NCBI GenBank assembly: GCA_034520365.1 | Contig: JAXHNP010000006.1 | Coordinates: forward strand, 861,001-925,000 | DNA length: 64,000 nt | Reading direction: 5' to 3' | Source of the DNA: Desulfobacterales bacterium | Lineage (GTDB): Bacteria > Desulfobacterota > Desulfobacteria > Desulfobacterales > Desulfosalsimonadaceae | Shown: positions 18,301 to 26,559 of the stretch, in pieces | How the letters are laid out: every line of letters starts with the position of its first letter | How positions within the stretch are numbered: the first letter of the stretch is position 1 | Program-made: the position numbers and the translations under genes | Notes under the pieces: generated by a model | What the model saw: the letters and a program-made list of their open reading frames with translations, nothing else | Databases searched by the model: none | What the model was told of the DNA's origin: nothing

Positions 18301-18425
18301 GCGAAGTAATCCGCATCGAGTTTTTGACTTTGCCATTCCGGTCGGGTATATATTTCTAATCCGGTGAGCGGACAAAAATATTTGATGGTGTCTGTGGGCT
18401 GGTTTTCATCCGGTGCCATGTTCAT
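15309..18425 (-). CDS. Hybrid sensor histidine kinase with an unusual N-terminal domain pair
   Basis: 1038 aa and cytoplasmic; no membrane segment seen. Residues 1-340 contain two related segments ([20 protein letters not shown] and, later, [20 protein letters not shown]). The second leads into a STAS-like stretch, [20 protein letters not shown]. Two PAS domains follow (about 405-520, with [18 protein letters not shown], and about 525-645). The HisKA box is [16 protein letters not shown] (phosphoacceptor His about 671), then HATPase_c with [14 protein letters not shown] and [13 protein letters not shown]-terminal receiver has [14 protein letters not shown] (Asp about 968) and LQKPYP. The chain can phosphorylate its own receiver. 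No output gene is adjacent, so the phosphorelay target is unknown. Confidence 0.92.
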   Translation of the reverse strand: MNMAPDENQPTDTIKYFCPLTGLEIYTRPEWQSQKLDADYFANFWLIGDRIIYSRPEGHVSLQGVEASLALNEAVAAHVAGGSGHYLQIEDYLRLKNASIDARKYFIDHFNSKDRLLSLIFCNLSQLMKLAVKIGQRFALTGNKVFAVKRYRQAIEKALEVCKANELKPGDFIFDQPFKYGGEDKTLSPTELLTTPDWEFKTPDYCSKTVIIDRKILFSQPDGQLKAEHIPMVNKIHNSVKQQADFDYIVVDASKISGFSRKSRQLFMKYVLNWHREIPFRMYLLFGANPLVATAVKMARPFMPFAIAVADDINQAFEMIRADQKAAPKHPRTEDEAQQGLIQRYVDDLLLFIGSINWEKEGIDTDFEEIDPKHPFASVFNSIKLIKDELDDMSAKRRENELKIRESEEKYSKLFLYSNDGIFIHQTDGVILDVNNKALELFGYSKSEMLGLNVQDLHSSESQASSDAAFESLFSEGFVNFEIEFETQTGRRFPAEVSASAFELNGRQVIQGLVRDISQRKEAEAALRNYRTLVETMNDGVTIIDHQLYISYVNKALCRMSGYAAEEIIGRPAIEFLDEKNQQKLETEVANWPQSDTHVFEIDWIGKDERVLSTIVSPNPMFNEDGEFAGFLGILTDITDLNKARQEKDQIQTQLYHSQKMEAIGTLAGGVAHDFNNYLTTILGCAELMQLKKDEPAAREKYLHEIKNAADRSAALTRQLLAFSRRQILEKSAINLNQVVADMNKMLRRLIGENIELRTELAEDLSRINADPAQMEQIILNLVVNARDAMPEGGTLRIITENIHIDEFYSRQFAYARPGDFVCLTFEDNGCGMAPEVAENIFEPFFTTKVSSQGTGLGLSVVYGVIKQHGGWINVYSEPRHGTRFKIYLPVLEQSEETAEDKDLPDDMHAQPKNRGEGERILLVEDQDEVREMICSALLMNGYQVEATASVAEASQFIDQAKPGFDLLFSDVILPDGNGIELAQKIIQKTPGTRILLSSGYTEEKARIDIIEKNRFYFLQKPYPLERMLKKVREALDR

Positions 18426-18530
18426 ATCGAATAATGCCGCTTTAAGTTTGGTTTGTGTTTTAATAATAGAAAATTGAATTTATATAAAGAAAAATTTTAA
18501 TCCGGGCGGCGTCCATCAAGGAGGTGTGTT

Positions 18531-19343
18531 TTGGGCTGGGAAACCTGTGATACTTCGATTTTTAAGGATCTTTTTAAAAAATACAAACACTTAAATCCCA
18601 TCCGGATCCTGGCGGAAGGCGATTCCTGGTTCACCTATCCGCGGCGCTTCCTGCTTATCGGCAAAGACGTCAACATAATTGACCATCTGGCCCGGGAAGA
18701 CAACCTCTTGATTTTAAATACCGCATCAAACGGGGATGAGATCGTTGATATGATCTCCGGCGAGCAGAAATTCGCGCTGCTTAAACGCCTGCACCATATC
18801 GATTTTGATGTGGTGCTGCTCTCAGGCGGGGGCAATGATATTGTGGGCCGCTATGATCTCGGCTTTCTGCTGTATGAGAAAACCCCGGAAATGGAGTGGC
18901 GGGAATGCATTAACGCCACCCGTCTGTTTATTAAAATCCGGCAGGTGGAGCTGGCCTATCGGGAGCTTATAGAACGGATCATCGAAATCCGGCCCCAAAT
19001 CCGCATCGTGATGCACACCTATGATTTCCCCATACCCTCGGACAAGGGCTATGAGCTCTTTGATGTGATACCCCTCGGAAAGTCCTGGATCTACCCCTAT
19101 TTTATGCAAAAAAAGATCCATGACCCGGAAGATCAGCGAAAGATCATCCGCAATATGCTGCTCAGGCTCAAAAGTACCCTTAGCAAAATTGAAAAAGATT
19201 ATCCCCGGAATGTGGTGGTCGTAAACACCCAGGGGCTTTTAGAAAAGCGCCACTGGGCCAATGAAATCCACCCAACATCACAGGGATTCGGCCTTCTCGC
19301 CCAGAAGATCTATTTTGAGGGAATCATCGGCCGGAAAGCCTGA
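18531..19343 (+). CDS. SGNH/GDSL-like hydrolase
   Basis: 270 aa, no signal peptide. Block I is AEGDSWFTYPRR (Ser about 31), block II Gly in NTASNGDEIVDM, block III LLSGGGNDIVG (Asn about 103) and block V NEIHPTSQGF, where the usual Asp-x-x-His appears as Glu-x-x-His (EIHPT). It is therefore a GDSL-type esterase or lipase with a conservative change in the catalytic dyad. The TTG start at 18531 is supported by AAGGAGGTG at 18518-18526. A lipase gene follows 67 bases downstream on the same strand, so the two may be co-transcribed and act on lipids or esters. Confidence 0.85.
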   Translation: MGWETCDTSIFKDLFKKYKHLNPIRILAEGDSWFTYPRRFLLIGKDVNIIDHLAREDNLLILNTASNGDEIVDMISGEQKFALLKRLHHIDFDVVLLSGGGNDIVGRYDLGFLLYEKTPEMEWRECINATRLFIKIRQVELAYRELIERIIEIRPQIRIVMHTYDFPIPSDKGYELFDVIPLGKSWIYPYFMQKKIHDPEDQRKIIRNMLLRLKSTLSKIEKDYPRNVVVVNTQGLLEKRHWANEIHPTSQGFGLLAQKIYFEGIIGRKA

Positions 19344-19410
19344 TACGGAAAACATGCATAATGCCACAAATGAATACATCTTTCTTTAATTTCTTTCATT
19401 GGAATGGCTT

Positions 19411-20286
19411 ATGATCATCATCTACATTCTTTTAATTCTTTATCTGATTGCGCTTATTGCGACCATAAACCTGTATTTTGTGGCCTGGTATGATTATGTC
19501 AACTTCCGGGCCGCTCAACCGGACAGCGGGGAGTGGCGGCAGTCCATCCACACCGGGAGAATGCTCTTATACGTGTTTTTGGAGTCGCTCGCCCTTTTTT
19601 TTCATGTCATTACGCAGCCGCTCCGGTATCTTTTTGACCGGATGCCGCCCAAAAAGGTTTCGGATCCCCGCCCCCCGATTCTTCTGGTTCACGGCTGGAG
19701 CTCGGGCAGCCACGCCTTTATGCTGATTTCCTGGTATTTGAAACGGAAAAAATTTAAAAATATCTATACCATGACCTACCGGCCGGTGATGGCTGACCTT
19801 GAGGGGCTATCCCAAAAAGTGGCGGATCGCATCAATGAGGTGCTTAAGAAAACCGGCGCAGAAAAGGTCAATATTGTTGCCCACAGCCTGGGCGGTGTAT
19901 TGGCCCGCTATGCCATCAAGAATCTGTATATGGAAGACAAGGTGAGCCGGCTCATATCCATCGGCTCCCCGCACCGGGGCAGTCGGGTGGCCGCGCTGTG
20001 GCCCTATGGCCGAAACACGCTGCAGCTCTTGTATGAAAGTGATTTTATAAAGGCGCTTGAAGAGGGCGGCCTAACCCCGGGCCGGGTCAAATATGTATCC
20101 ATCTATTCGGCGTTTGATAATTTTATCATCCCCCAGGAATCCGCGAACCTGGGCGATAGCGCGGTTAACCATAAGTTATCCTACCACGGCCATCTCCGGC
20201 TGCTATACAGCCATAAGGTCAACCGGCTTGTCCGGGAAGCGCTCGAAGGCGGGCTCGATGCCGGGGACGCATCGGCCAAACATTAA
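19411..20286 (+). CDS. Membrane-anchored alpha/beta-hydrolase lipase
   Basis: 291 aa from the ATG at 19411; a TTG four codons upstream is possible. A hydrophobic N-terminal helix (about residues 1-28) anchors the protein. The oxyanion region is PILLVHGWSSGSHAF (about 89), the nucleophile elbow VNIVAHSLGGVLARYA (Ser about 153), and the following strand SIGSPHRGSRVA is typical of bacterial triacylglycerol lipases. Catalytic Asp is probably in the YSAFDNFIIP segment (about 230) and His in SYHGHLRLL (about 267). Follows the SGNH hydrolase; its last codons overlap a receiver-domain remnant on the other strand. Confidence 0.85.
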   Translation: MIIIYILLILYLIALIATINLYFVAWYDYVNFRAAQPDSGEWRQSIHTGRMLLYVFLESLALFFHVITQPLRYLFDRMPPKKVSDPRPPILLVHGWSSGSHAFMLISWYLKRKKFKNIYTMTYRPVMADLEGLSQKVADRINEVLKKTGAEKVNIVAHSLGGVLARYAIKNLYMEDKVSRLISIGSPHRGSRVAALWPYGRNTLQLLYESDFIKALEEGGLTPGRVKYVSIYSAFDNFIIPQESANLGDSAVNHKLSYHGHLRLLYSHKVNRLVREALEGGLDAGDASAKH

Positions 20287-20357
20287 GACAGCATTTGTTT
20301 TACCGTCTCAAGCATCTCCGAGATCTGGAAGGGTTTCTGCAAAAACTGATATTTCAT
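20283..20357 (-). pseudogene. Remnant of a receiver domain C-terminus
   Basis: Read on the minus strand, this 75-base stretch encodes MKYQFLQKPFQISEMLETVK, then QMLS and a stop: the conserved KP motif and last helix of a CheY-like receiver domain. No further receiver or kinase sequence precedes it. It is close to, but not the same as, the end of the intact kinase at 15309. It is probably the tail of a deleted hybrid kinase or response regulator. Confidence 0.65.
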
Positions 20358-20495
20358 GAACCTAAATTTTCAATGTCAAAGCGGTTGTGCCGCAATATGC
20401 GTTTTAAACGCATGCTTTATTGACATGAACCCGGGTATGCTTTAATAATAAAAGAGATTTAAATCTGTGGCGTTCATTCCGATTTAGAGGTGTAT

Positions 20496-20918
20496 ATGCC
20501 CAAAAAACACAAACGAACCAGCACAAGATCCCAGGTGTGGCCGGAGACGCAGGCCATTGTCACAGCCACTGACCCGCTTTCCGCAAGCGGCCGGGGAGAG
20601 ATCAAAATTGATGGTAAAGTAAAGGACATCGGATCGCTCGGCATGTTTCTGATTACCAAGGAATATCTCCCCAACAATGATGATGTTGAAGTTGAAATCA
20701 TATTCGACCCGGACTCGCAGGTTCCCAATTTAAAGATCAAGGCGATAGGCAAAACTGTGCATAGGACGCATGAGGGCATTGGAATTAAGTTTACCAGTAT
20801 CGATCTTTCCCGATTGCAGAAATGCATTGTTGAAAAAATGAACCGGGAAGAAAGAGCCGCAAATTCAATGTATACATTGGGAGAAGGGCATTCAAAAGCC
20901 CGGGAGCAGAAGAACTGA
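20496..20918 (+). CDS. PilZ-domain protein
   Basis: 140 aa. A basic N-terminus includes RTSTR, fitting the RxxxR arm of PilZ. It is followed by KVKDIGSLGMFLIT (D-x-S-x-x-G-type motif, about residue 45) and the later beta strands VEVEIIFDP, LKIKAIGKTVHR and GIGIKFTSID, the usual PilZ signature. It would bind cyclic di-GMP, and a GGDEF cyclase is encoded 8 kb away (28364-30733). ATG at 20496 with GAGG 5 bases upstream is preferred to the GTG two codons earlier. Confidence 0.82.
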   Translation: MPKKHKRTSTRSQVWPETQAIVTATDPLSASGRGEIKIDGKVKDIGSLGMFLITKEYLPNNDDVEVEIIFDPDSQVPNLKIKAIGKTVHRTHEGIGIKFTSIDLSRLQKCIVEKMNREERAANSMYTLGEGHSKAREQKN

Positions 20919-21056
20919 TGCCATCCTTTTCTTAATCTCATTCTTGCAAAGCCGCAAAGAACGCAAAGATTTTGAAAGCCATGCGGTTTTTTGCTGTTAT
21001 TGCTATACCCCGCCTTTTTTCCGCCTCTATCCAATCTTTTTTTATACGGTTAATCT

Positions 21057-21226
21057 GTTCTAACCGCAAAGCCCATAACCACGGTCCTGTTAACGGACAG
21101 ATAGTCGGCACGGTGGCCGACTCTATGACGCATGTCGCCGTAGTAGTAGTAGGGCAGGCCACCGCGCCTGCCTAAAAAAAGCAGGCCACCGTGCCTGCCT
21201 AAAAAAGACAGAACAAATTTACCGTG
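21057..21226. repeat. Hairpin repeat element R1, copy e (variant)
   Basis: Variant copy in the 480-base spacer between the PilZ and receiver genes. It has ACCACGGTCCTGTTAACGGA, then AGTCGGCACGGTGGCCGACT, a GTAGTAGTAGT run, two successive GCAGGCCACCG arms and the conserved ACAAATTTACCGTG end. The copy at 31129 is the same variant in the opposite orientation. No gene seen in the spacer. Confidence 0.8.
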
Positions 21227-21399
21227 CTTTTTTTAATGCAGAAATTGAATCTGCTTTAAAGATTTGGTATAAGAAAATTCTAGTTCGTTCGAGCAGTTTT
21301 GGTGCGGATCGTTAAAATTCGAAACCAACGGCACGCTGGAGTAAAATCAACCAATGCCGGGCTTTCAGCATATATCTGCCGGCCGCAAAAGGCAATGCT

Positions 21400-21813
21400 A
21401 TGGCGTCTGATACAAAGCGCGGGAAAAAAGATGAAATTCTGCATGGCTCTGAGTCTGTGCTCTTAGTTGATGACGAGGAGATGGTTCTGGATGTGAGCAG
21501 GGAACTTTTGGAGGGGCTGGGCTACTCGGTGGAAACCGCTGGCAGCGGAAGCGCAGCCCTTGAAATCCTTGAGGCGAAAACCGATGCCATTGATCTGGTG
21601 ATTCTGGACTTTACCATGCCGGAAATGGGCGGAGAGGAGACTTTCCGGCACCTCAAGTCAATCCGTCCGGATGTGCCGGTGCTGGTATCCAGCGGTTTTT
21701 CATTAAACGCCGAGGTGGGCGAAATCCTCCGGCATGAGCGGACCGGATTTATCCAGAAACCCTTCCGGCTGCATACGCTTTCGCAGAAGGTCCGTGAGAT
21801 ATTGGATGCATAG
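21400..21813 (+). CDS. Single-domain response regulator (CheY-like receiver)
   Basis: 137 aa containing one receiver domain and nothing else. Acidic pocket VLLVDDEEMV (about residue 22), phosphoacceptor Asp in LVILDFTMPEMGGEE (about 70), Thr/Ser switch in PVLVSSGFS and Lys in FIQKPF. There is no DNA-binding or enzymatic output, so it probably acts as a phosphorelay intermediate or by protein contact. Its sequence is close in style to the C-terminal receivers of hybrid kinases in this window. Confidence 0.9.
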   Translation: MASDTKRGKKDEILHGSESVLLVDDEEMVLDVSRELLEGLGYSVETAGSGSAALEILEAKTDAIDLVILDFTMPEMGGEETFRHLKSIRPDVPVLVSSGFSLNAEVGEILRHERTGFIQKPFRLHTLSQKVREILDA

Positions 21814-21888
21814 CCGGTTTAGGAAAGGATCATATTAAACCGCCGAAAAAGGAAGATTAACCTTTTTATTTGAGAAACGGAGCCTCTT

Positions 21889-22251
21889 ATGTTTGTTAAA
21901 AAAATAGACAGCGTCCCCAAGGTTAAGGTCACAACCGGCGAAAAGGCATGGAAGCAGGTTCTGATCAGCGTGCAGGAGGCGCCGAATGCGGCCCTGCGCC
22001 GGTTTATACTGGAGCCGGGCGGCCATATCTCCAATCATACCAATACGGTTGAGCATGAACAATTCGTGCTAAACGGTCGCGCCCGCATCGGCATCGGGGA
22101 GAAAGTCTATGACGTGGCCAAAAATGACACCGTCTATATTCCGGCCGGCACGCCGCACTGGTATCAGGTGTCCGGGGAGGAGCCGTTTGAGTTTATCTGC
22201 GTTGTCCCGAACAAGGAGGATGTTATCGAGGTGCTGGAAGAAAAAAGCTGA
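21889..22251 (+). CDS. Small cupin protein
   Basis: 120-aa single-domain cupin. Motif 1 is ISNHTNTVEHEQFVLNGRAR (metal ligands His, His, Glu) and motif 2 is VYIPAGTPHWYQVSGEEP (His). Such proteins bind a divalent metal and either act on a small substrate or sense one; the substrate cannot be read from sequence. Five bases before the PAP2 gene, so the two are probably one transcription unit. Confidence 0.85.
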   Translation: MFVKKIDSVPKVKVTTGEKAWKQVLISVQEAPNAALRRFILEPGGHISNHTNTVEHEQFVLNGRARIGIGEKVYDVAKNDTVYIPAGTPHWYQVSGEEPFEFICVVPNKEDVIEVLEEKS

Positions 22252-22256
22252 CCCGA

Positions 22257-23246
22257 ATGTTTCAGACAGACTTCATACTTTTTATCCAATCGTATGCCTC
22301 CGCGTCTTTAAATACGTTTTTTCTATTTATTACCAGCCTAAACGACGAGAGCACCATCCAGGCCGTTATCATTTCCTTTCTTTTTGGCGTCAATTTCCGC
22401 AAGGGATTTCTTCTTCTTCAACTGACGGTGGTAAACGGCATTGCCACCGGATTTTTCAAAAATTTTTTTGCCCTGCCGCGGCCGTTTAACGTGGATGCCG
22501 CCATTCAGACCCCGGGCTATACTCCGGATCCGGCCGGCGTTTTAAACGGACAAGATGCGAAAACCTTATGGGGATTGCTTCCGGAAGAGGCAGTGGCAGA
22601 TTTCCGCATGCACCGGTTCAACAGCTTTGGGTTTCCTTCCGGCCATACCAGCAGCGCCGTGGCCCTGTGGGGCGGGATTGCCCTGCTGTTTAAAGACTGG
22701 CGGATCAGGGCGGGCTGCCTGCTGCTTATCCTGCTTATCCCATTCTCCCGGATTTATCTGGGCCGGCATTTCCCCGCGGATGTTTTGGGCGGATATGTTC
22801 TTGGCGGCGGCCTGCTTTTTCTGTTTCATTGGTTTGCATTTGCAAATCCCAGCATTCAGGCCATCCTGTTTGAAAAATCCGGCGAAGGCCGGGGGAAGGG
22901 TTGGATTCTGGCGGCATTGGGGTTTCTGGTGCCTGTGCTCTTGATCGGCTTAAGGGTTCAGCCCGAGTACGCGGCCATGTGGCTGGGGGTAAACATCGGG
23001 TTTTTTGGGGTTCGGCTAAGGGGGATTCCGGATGACAGGGCCCCTGTGATAAAACGTATCGGCCGCATCCTGCTGGCCGGGGCATTGTTTTTGGTTCTGG
23101 AGCAGCTGGCCGAACCTATGATCGACTGGTGCCGGTCCGCAGATGCCCCTCTGCTGATGTATTTTATTATCACCTGCCTGATGATGCTTTTTATCTGGCT
23201 TTCCACGGAAGCCATGGTGAAACTGGGATGGATGCATAGGGAATGA
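22257..23246 (+). CDS. PAP2-family membrane phosphatase
   Basis: 329-aa multi-spanning membrane protein. The three phosphatase motifs are present: KNFFALPRP (KxxxxxxRP, residues 68-76), PSGHTSSA (about 135) and SRIYLGRHFPADVLGG (about 175, SRxxxxxHxxxD). It would remove phosphate from a lipid phosphate or undecaprenyl pyrophosphate at the membrane. An extra C-terminal block of about four helices (about 210-329) extends beyond the PAP2 core. Directly follows the cupin gene. Confidence 0.9.
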   Translation: MFQTDFILFIQSYASASLNTFFLFITSLNDESTIQAVIISFLFGVNFRKGFLLLQLTVVNGIATGFFKNFFALPRPFNVDAAIQTPGYTPDPAGVLNGQDAKTLWGLLPEEAVADFRMHRFNSFGFPSGHTSSAVALWGGIALLFKDWRIRAGCLLLILLIPFSRIYLGRHFPADVLGGYVLGGGLLFLFHWFAFANPSIQAILFEKSGEGRGKGWILAALGFLVPVLLIGLRVQPEYAAMWLGVNIGFFGVRLRGIPDDRAPVIKRIGRILLAGALFLVLEQLAEPMIDWCRSADAPLLMYFIITCLMMLFIWLSTEAMVKLGWMHRE

Positions 23247-23512
23247 ATGGATGCCGGCCGTTTTTGAAATCCCCCCCGAAATCCCCCTAAATCCCCCTTT
23301 GGCCAAAGGGGGACTTAACGGAAATGGCCGTTTTTTATGAGCCTTTTCCAAAGCCAAAAGCACTGAGGGAAAAAAGGAACAATAGGTTTCAGGTTTCAGG
23401 TTTCAGGAAAGATTATGCGAGCGAGCCCAAAATTTTGCAAGCCTGAACACTGAACACTGAACACTGAAACCTTGAACCTTGAACTGTGAACCGTGAACCT
23501 CAAGTTATTCCA
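23247..23512. repeat. C-rich REP and heptamer-period arrays
   Basis: No gene. It holds a CCCCCTTTGG/CCAAAGGGGG hairpin (about 23285-23313), then an array of GGTTTCA units at 23385-23407, and at 23442-23500 an array of CTGAACA/TTGAACC units, roughly the reverse complement with the same 7-base period. Could act as a bidirectional transcription end for the convergent genes either side. Confidence 0.6.
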
Positions 23513-24676
23513 TCAATCAATAATCGGAAAAAACACCCGGAAAATACTGCCTCTGCCTTCTTCGCTTTCAACCGAGATCCCGCCGTTGTGCGCTGCAGCA
23601 ATGCCCAGGGCCACGGGCAGACCCAACCCACGGCCCATAAAGTTGGTGGAGTAGAACGGATCAAAGATATCTTCAAGGTTCGAATCGGCGATTCCGCACC
23701 CGGCGTCGCTGATTTCAAGACAGGCATAGTCCGCATCCATGGGCGCCCATTCAAGAGGAAAGCAGTGAGTGCGGGTAAAATCCGAGGGATGCCCGGTCTT
23801 TACAGAAAGACAGATCATGCCTTTGCCCCCGTTCATGGCCTCCCGGGCATTGGTGATCAGATGGGTGATCATCTGATGGATCTGCGCGGTATTGGCTTTT
23901 ATGACCGGCCCGGGGGTTTCCAGGTCAGTGGTTAAAATTGTCTGTTCGGAAACAATCGCCTGAAAAAGGGGCAGATTCGTTCGGCAGTAATCAGAGAGAT
24001 CCACAGTTTCATTTCTGCCGGGGGTTTTGCCGGTATAGGTGAGCATCAGTCCACTCAGTTCAGCCGCGCTTTCAGCCGATTCCATGGCGGCATAAAGCGT
24101 TTTGGGCACCGGCCCGATTTCAGCCACATCACTGATGCCCATTTCAAGGTTTCCCATCATCGCCTGAAGGTAATTGTTGAATTTGTGGGCAATGGCGCCG
24201 GCCATACGCATCAGGCTTTTAGCTTTCAGGACCTGCTGATGCTGGGCCTCTTTTTTCCGCAATGATTCTTTGGCATGGACGAGCGCCAGGTGGGTCTCAA
24301 TCCGGGCCAGCACCTCAGGCTCCTGGAAAGGCTTGGTGATGTAATCCACCCCGCCGGCGGCAAATGCTTTCAGCTTCTCCTCCAGCTCATCCAGGGCGGT
24401 AATAAATATAACGGGTATCTCCCAGGTCTCAGGCGCGGCCTTTAGCTGCCGGCAGACCTCATAGCCGTCCATTTCCGGCATCATGATATCCAGCAGGATC
24501 ATGCCAGGCGATTTGTCAAAAATCGCGTCCAGTGCCATGGCCCCGCTGATGACCGGTCTGGCCTGATATCCCCGGTTTTTCAGGATACCCGCAAGAATGC
24601 GCAGGTTGTCCGTATTGTCGTCAACAATGACAATGTCAGGTTTTTGCTCTTCCATACCAAATAAAGTCCCCGTCAA
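23513..24676 (-). CDS. Receiver-histidine kinase protein
   Basis: 387 aa. N-terminal receiver (residues 13-130) with VIVDDNTDN, phosphoacceptor Asp63 in MILLDIMMPEMDG, and YITKPF. A coiled segment then leads to a kinase core whose H-box is AGAIAHKFNNYLQAM (His about 166), with ITNAREAMNGG, ISDAGCGI and GRGLGLPVALGI for ATP binding. The N-terminal receiver means that it probably takes phosphate from the upstream kinase and controls its own kinase domain. Its start (TTG at 24676, or ATG at 24655) overlaps or abuts the end of the upstream kinase gene. Third gene of the solute-binding protein/kinase operon. Confidence 0.88.
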   Translation of the reverse strand: MTGTLFGMEEQKPDIVIVDDNTDNLRILAGILKNRGYQARPVISGAMALDAIFDKSPGMILLDIMMPEMDGYEVCRQLKAAPETWEIPVIFITALDELEEKLKAFAAGGVDYITKPFQEPEVLARIETHLALVHAKESLRKKEAQHQQVLKAKSLMRMAGAIAHKFNNYLQAMMGNLEMGISDVAEIGPVPKTLYAAMESAESAAELSGLMLTYTGKTPGRNETVDLSDYCRTNLPLFQAIVSEQTILTTDLETPGPVIKANTAQIHQMITHLITNAREAMNGGKGMICLSVKTGHPSDFTRTHCFPLEWAPMDADYACLEISDAGCGIADSNLEDIFDPFYSTNFMGRGLGLPVALGIAAAHNGGISVESEEGRGSIFRVFFPIID

Positions 24677-26541
24677 CGTCTATCCGCCCGGATCAGCTGC
24701 AGGATTTTATCATAGGCGAAATTGTCCACCAGTTCTGCAAAACGTGCGGCCATATGCGCGTCATATGCCTTTATCTTTGCAATAAGCGCATGCAGCGACT
24801 CCATTTCCGCCCGACGGGCAGCGGTTTCCATCTCAATGAGCAGGTTCTCCGGAACATGGGCGATTTGCTCGGCAGGCAAACGATTCGGCGGGGCGCCGGT
24901 TTTGTCCGGCACGGCTACCAGATAATCCGAAGCCACCCGGTCATGGGCATCACCAGCCGCTTCCGCCGCAGCTTCAGCCGGCACCAGGGTAATTGAAAAT
25001 AAAAAAACACTGCCCTGGCCCAACGCGCTTTTTGCTGTCAATTCGCCGCCCATGAGCTCTACATATTTTCTGCTGATGGAAAGCCCAAGACCCGCGCCAT
25101 TTAATTTTTTCCCCTTGTTTTCGCCCTGCACGAACGCCTCGAATATGTCATCCAGATAATCCGTGGCAATTCCGCACCCCGTATCCTCAATCGTAAAGCG
25201 CACCCTATGGCTTTCCCGGCCGGCCGCCATCTCGTTTTCCTTTGCGACAGAAACCTGAATATTTCCGCTTTCCGTAAACTTCAAAGCATTCTGAACCAGA
25301 TTGATCAACACCTGCCGGAGTTTAACACTGTCAGCCTTTATCAGGCGGGGTATATCCGGCGCCAGAAAATACTCAAATTTAAGCCCTTTGGCCTCAGCCA
25401 TGGATGCAAACATTTCCCTTAAATCTTCCATCAGATGCCGGATATCTGTCGCCTGCTCATTCAATGGAATCCGGCCGGCCTCGATTTTGGCCATGGTGAG
25501 CACCTCATTAATAAGCGCCAGCAGGTGCCGGCCGTTTCTGTTGACACTGGCCAGCTGCTTTTTTTGCTCCGTCCCCAGACTGCTGTTTTGGGATATGAGC
25601 TGGGAAAAACCGATGATCGCATTAAGCGGGGTTTTCAGCTCATGGCTCATGTTGGCCAGAAACAGGCTTTTGGAGCGGTTGGCGGATTCAGCCGCTTCCT
25701 TGGTCGCAGACAGCTCTTCAATCCGCTTGTTAAGTTCCTTATGAATGGCCCTCAGATTATCCGCGGTTAAATTAATGGCAGTGGACATGGCACTGATTTC
25801 ATCTTTACCCGGAGCTTTCAGCTTTTCCGGAAAACCGCCCCGGCCGAGGGAGTCCATGGCCTGGCGCCAGGCGGAAAAGCTCTGGTTTAACTGCAGGAGA
25901 AAAGCCACAAGGATGGTGCACACAATCATCCCGATCAAAAGACTCATCAGAATAATTTGTTTGACGGTGGTGTTCATCCGGTGATTGATTTCCTGCTCCA
26001 CCATTTTACTAAGTGTGGCAAGCTTGGCTTCAAATTGTGAGCCTAAAAATAAGACGGCGGTATCCACACTGTTTTTGAGGGCCAGCACCTGATAATCCCC
26101 GGAGTCCATATACTGATAGATAAGTCCGTCCCTTGAGGCATTAGGTTTTTGAAAATAGGCTGTCAGCTGGCGGTCTACCCGGTCGAGCCGGCCCTGGGTA
26201 GTTTCCCAGAACGCATTCATGGACTTTATCATGGCCTGCTGTTCTTCGGTTTTAAGCAGCGCGTTGATAGATGATGATGCGGCGAGTTGTCTCAGCCGAT
26301 CCTGAAGCGTGCGGTAATTTCTGCGCCATTCGGCAAATGTATTGTCCAGGGTTTCAGCGGAGAGCATCTCGTTCGTCAGCCGCTGCAGATCCATCAGCGT
26401 ATGCATGGCATCATGGCAGATGGCTTCGGCATCTTTTAAATTTTTCACGGTTGACAGCAGATAACCGGAAAGTCCCGATATGCTGGCCAGTCCGAATACC
26501 ACCACCAGGACGATGATTAAAAAGTGGGTCTTTAGCTTCAT
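24673..26541 (-). CDS. Transmembrane sensor histidine kinase
   Basis: 622 aa. Membrane helix at about 8-30, extracytoplasmic helical sensor region (about 31-195), second membrane helix about 196-218, HAMP-like linker, then a coiled coil. The HisKA box is FLANMSHELKTPLNAIIGFS (His about 297). HATPase_c has NLVQNALKFTESG, EDTGCGI and GLGLSISRKYVELMGG. A C-terminal tail of about 85 aa follows the kinase core without a receiver. AAAGGGGG lies before the ATG. It lies 18 bases downstream of a solute-binding protein gene, which may supply the ligand-loaded protein that this kinase senses. Confidence 0.9.
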   Translation of the reverse strand: MKLKTHFLIIVLVVVFGLASISGLSGYLLSTVKNLKDAEAICHDAMHTLMDLQRLTNEMLSAETLDNTFAEWRRNYRTLQDRLRQLAASSSINALLKTEEQQAMIKSMNAFWETTQGRLDRVDRQLTAYFQKPNASRDGLIYQYMDSGDYQVLALKNSVDTAVLFLGSQFEAKLATLSKMVEQEINHRMNTTVKQIILMSLLIGMIVCTILVAFLLQLNQSFSAWRQAMDSLGRGGFPEKLKAPGKDEISAMSTAINLTADNLRAIHKELNKRIEELSATKEAAESANRSKSLFLANMSHELKTPLNAIIGFSQLISQNSSLGTEQKKQLASVNRNGRHLLALINEVLTMAKIEAGRIPLNEQATDIRHLMEDLREMFASMAEAKGLKFEYFLAPDIPRLIKADSVKLRQVLINLVQNALKFTESGNIQVSVAKENEMAAGRESHRVRFTIEDTGCGIATDYLDDIFEAFVQGENKGKKLNGAGLGLSISRKYVELMGGELTAKSALGQGSVFLFSITLVPAEAAAEAAGDAHDRVASDYLVAVPDKTGAPPNRLPAEQIAHVPENLLIEMETAARRAEMESLHALIAKIKAYDAHMAARFAELVDNFAYDKILQLIRADRR

Positions 26542-26559
26542 GCATCCCCCTTTAACGTC

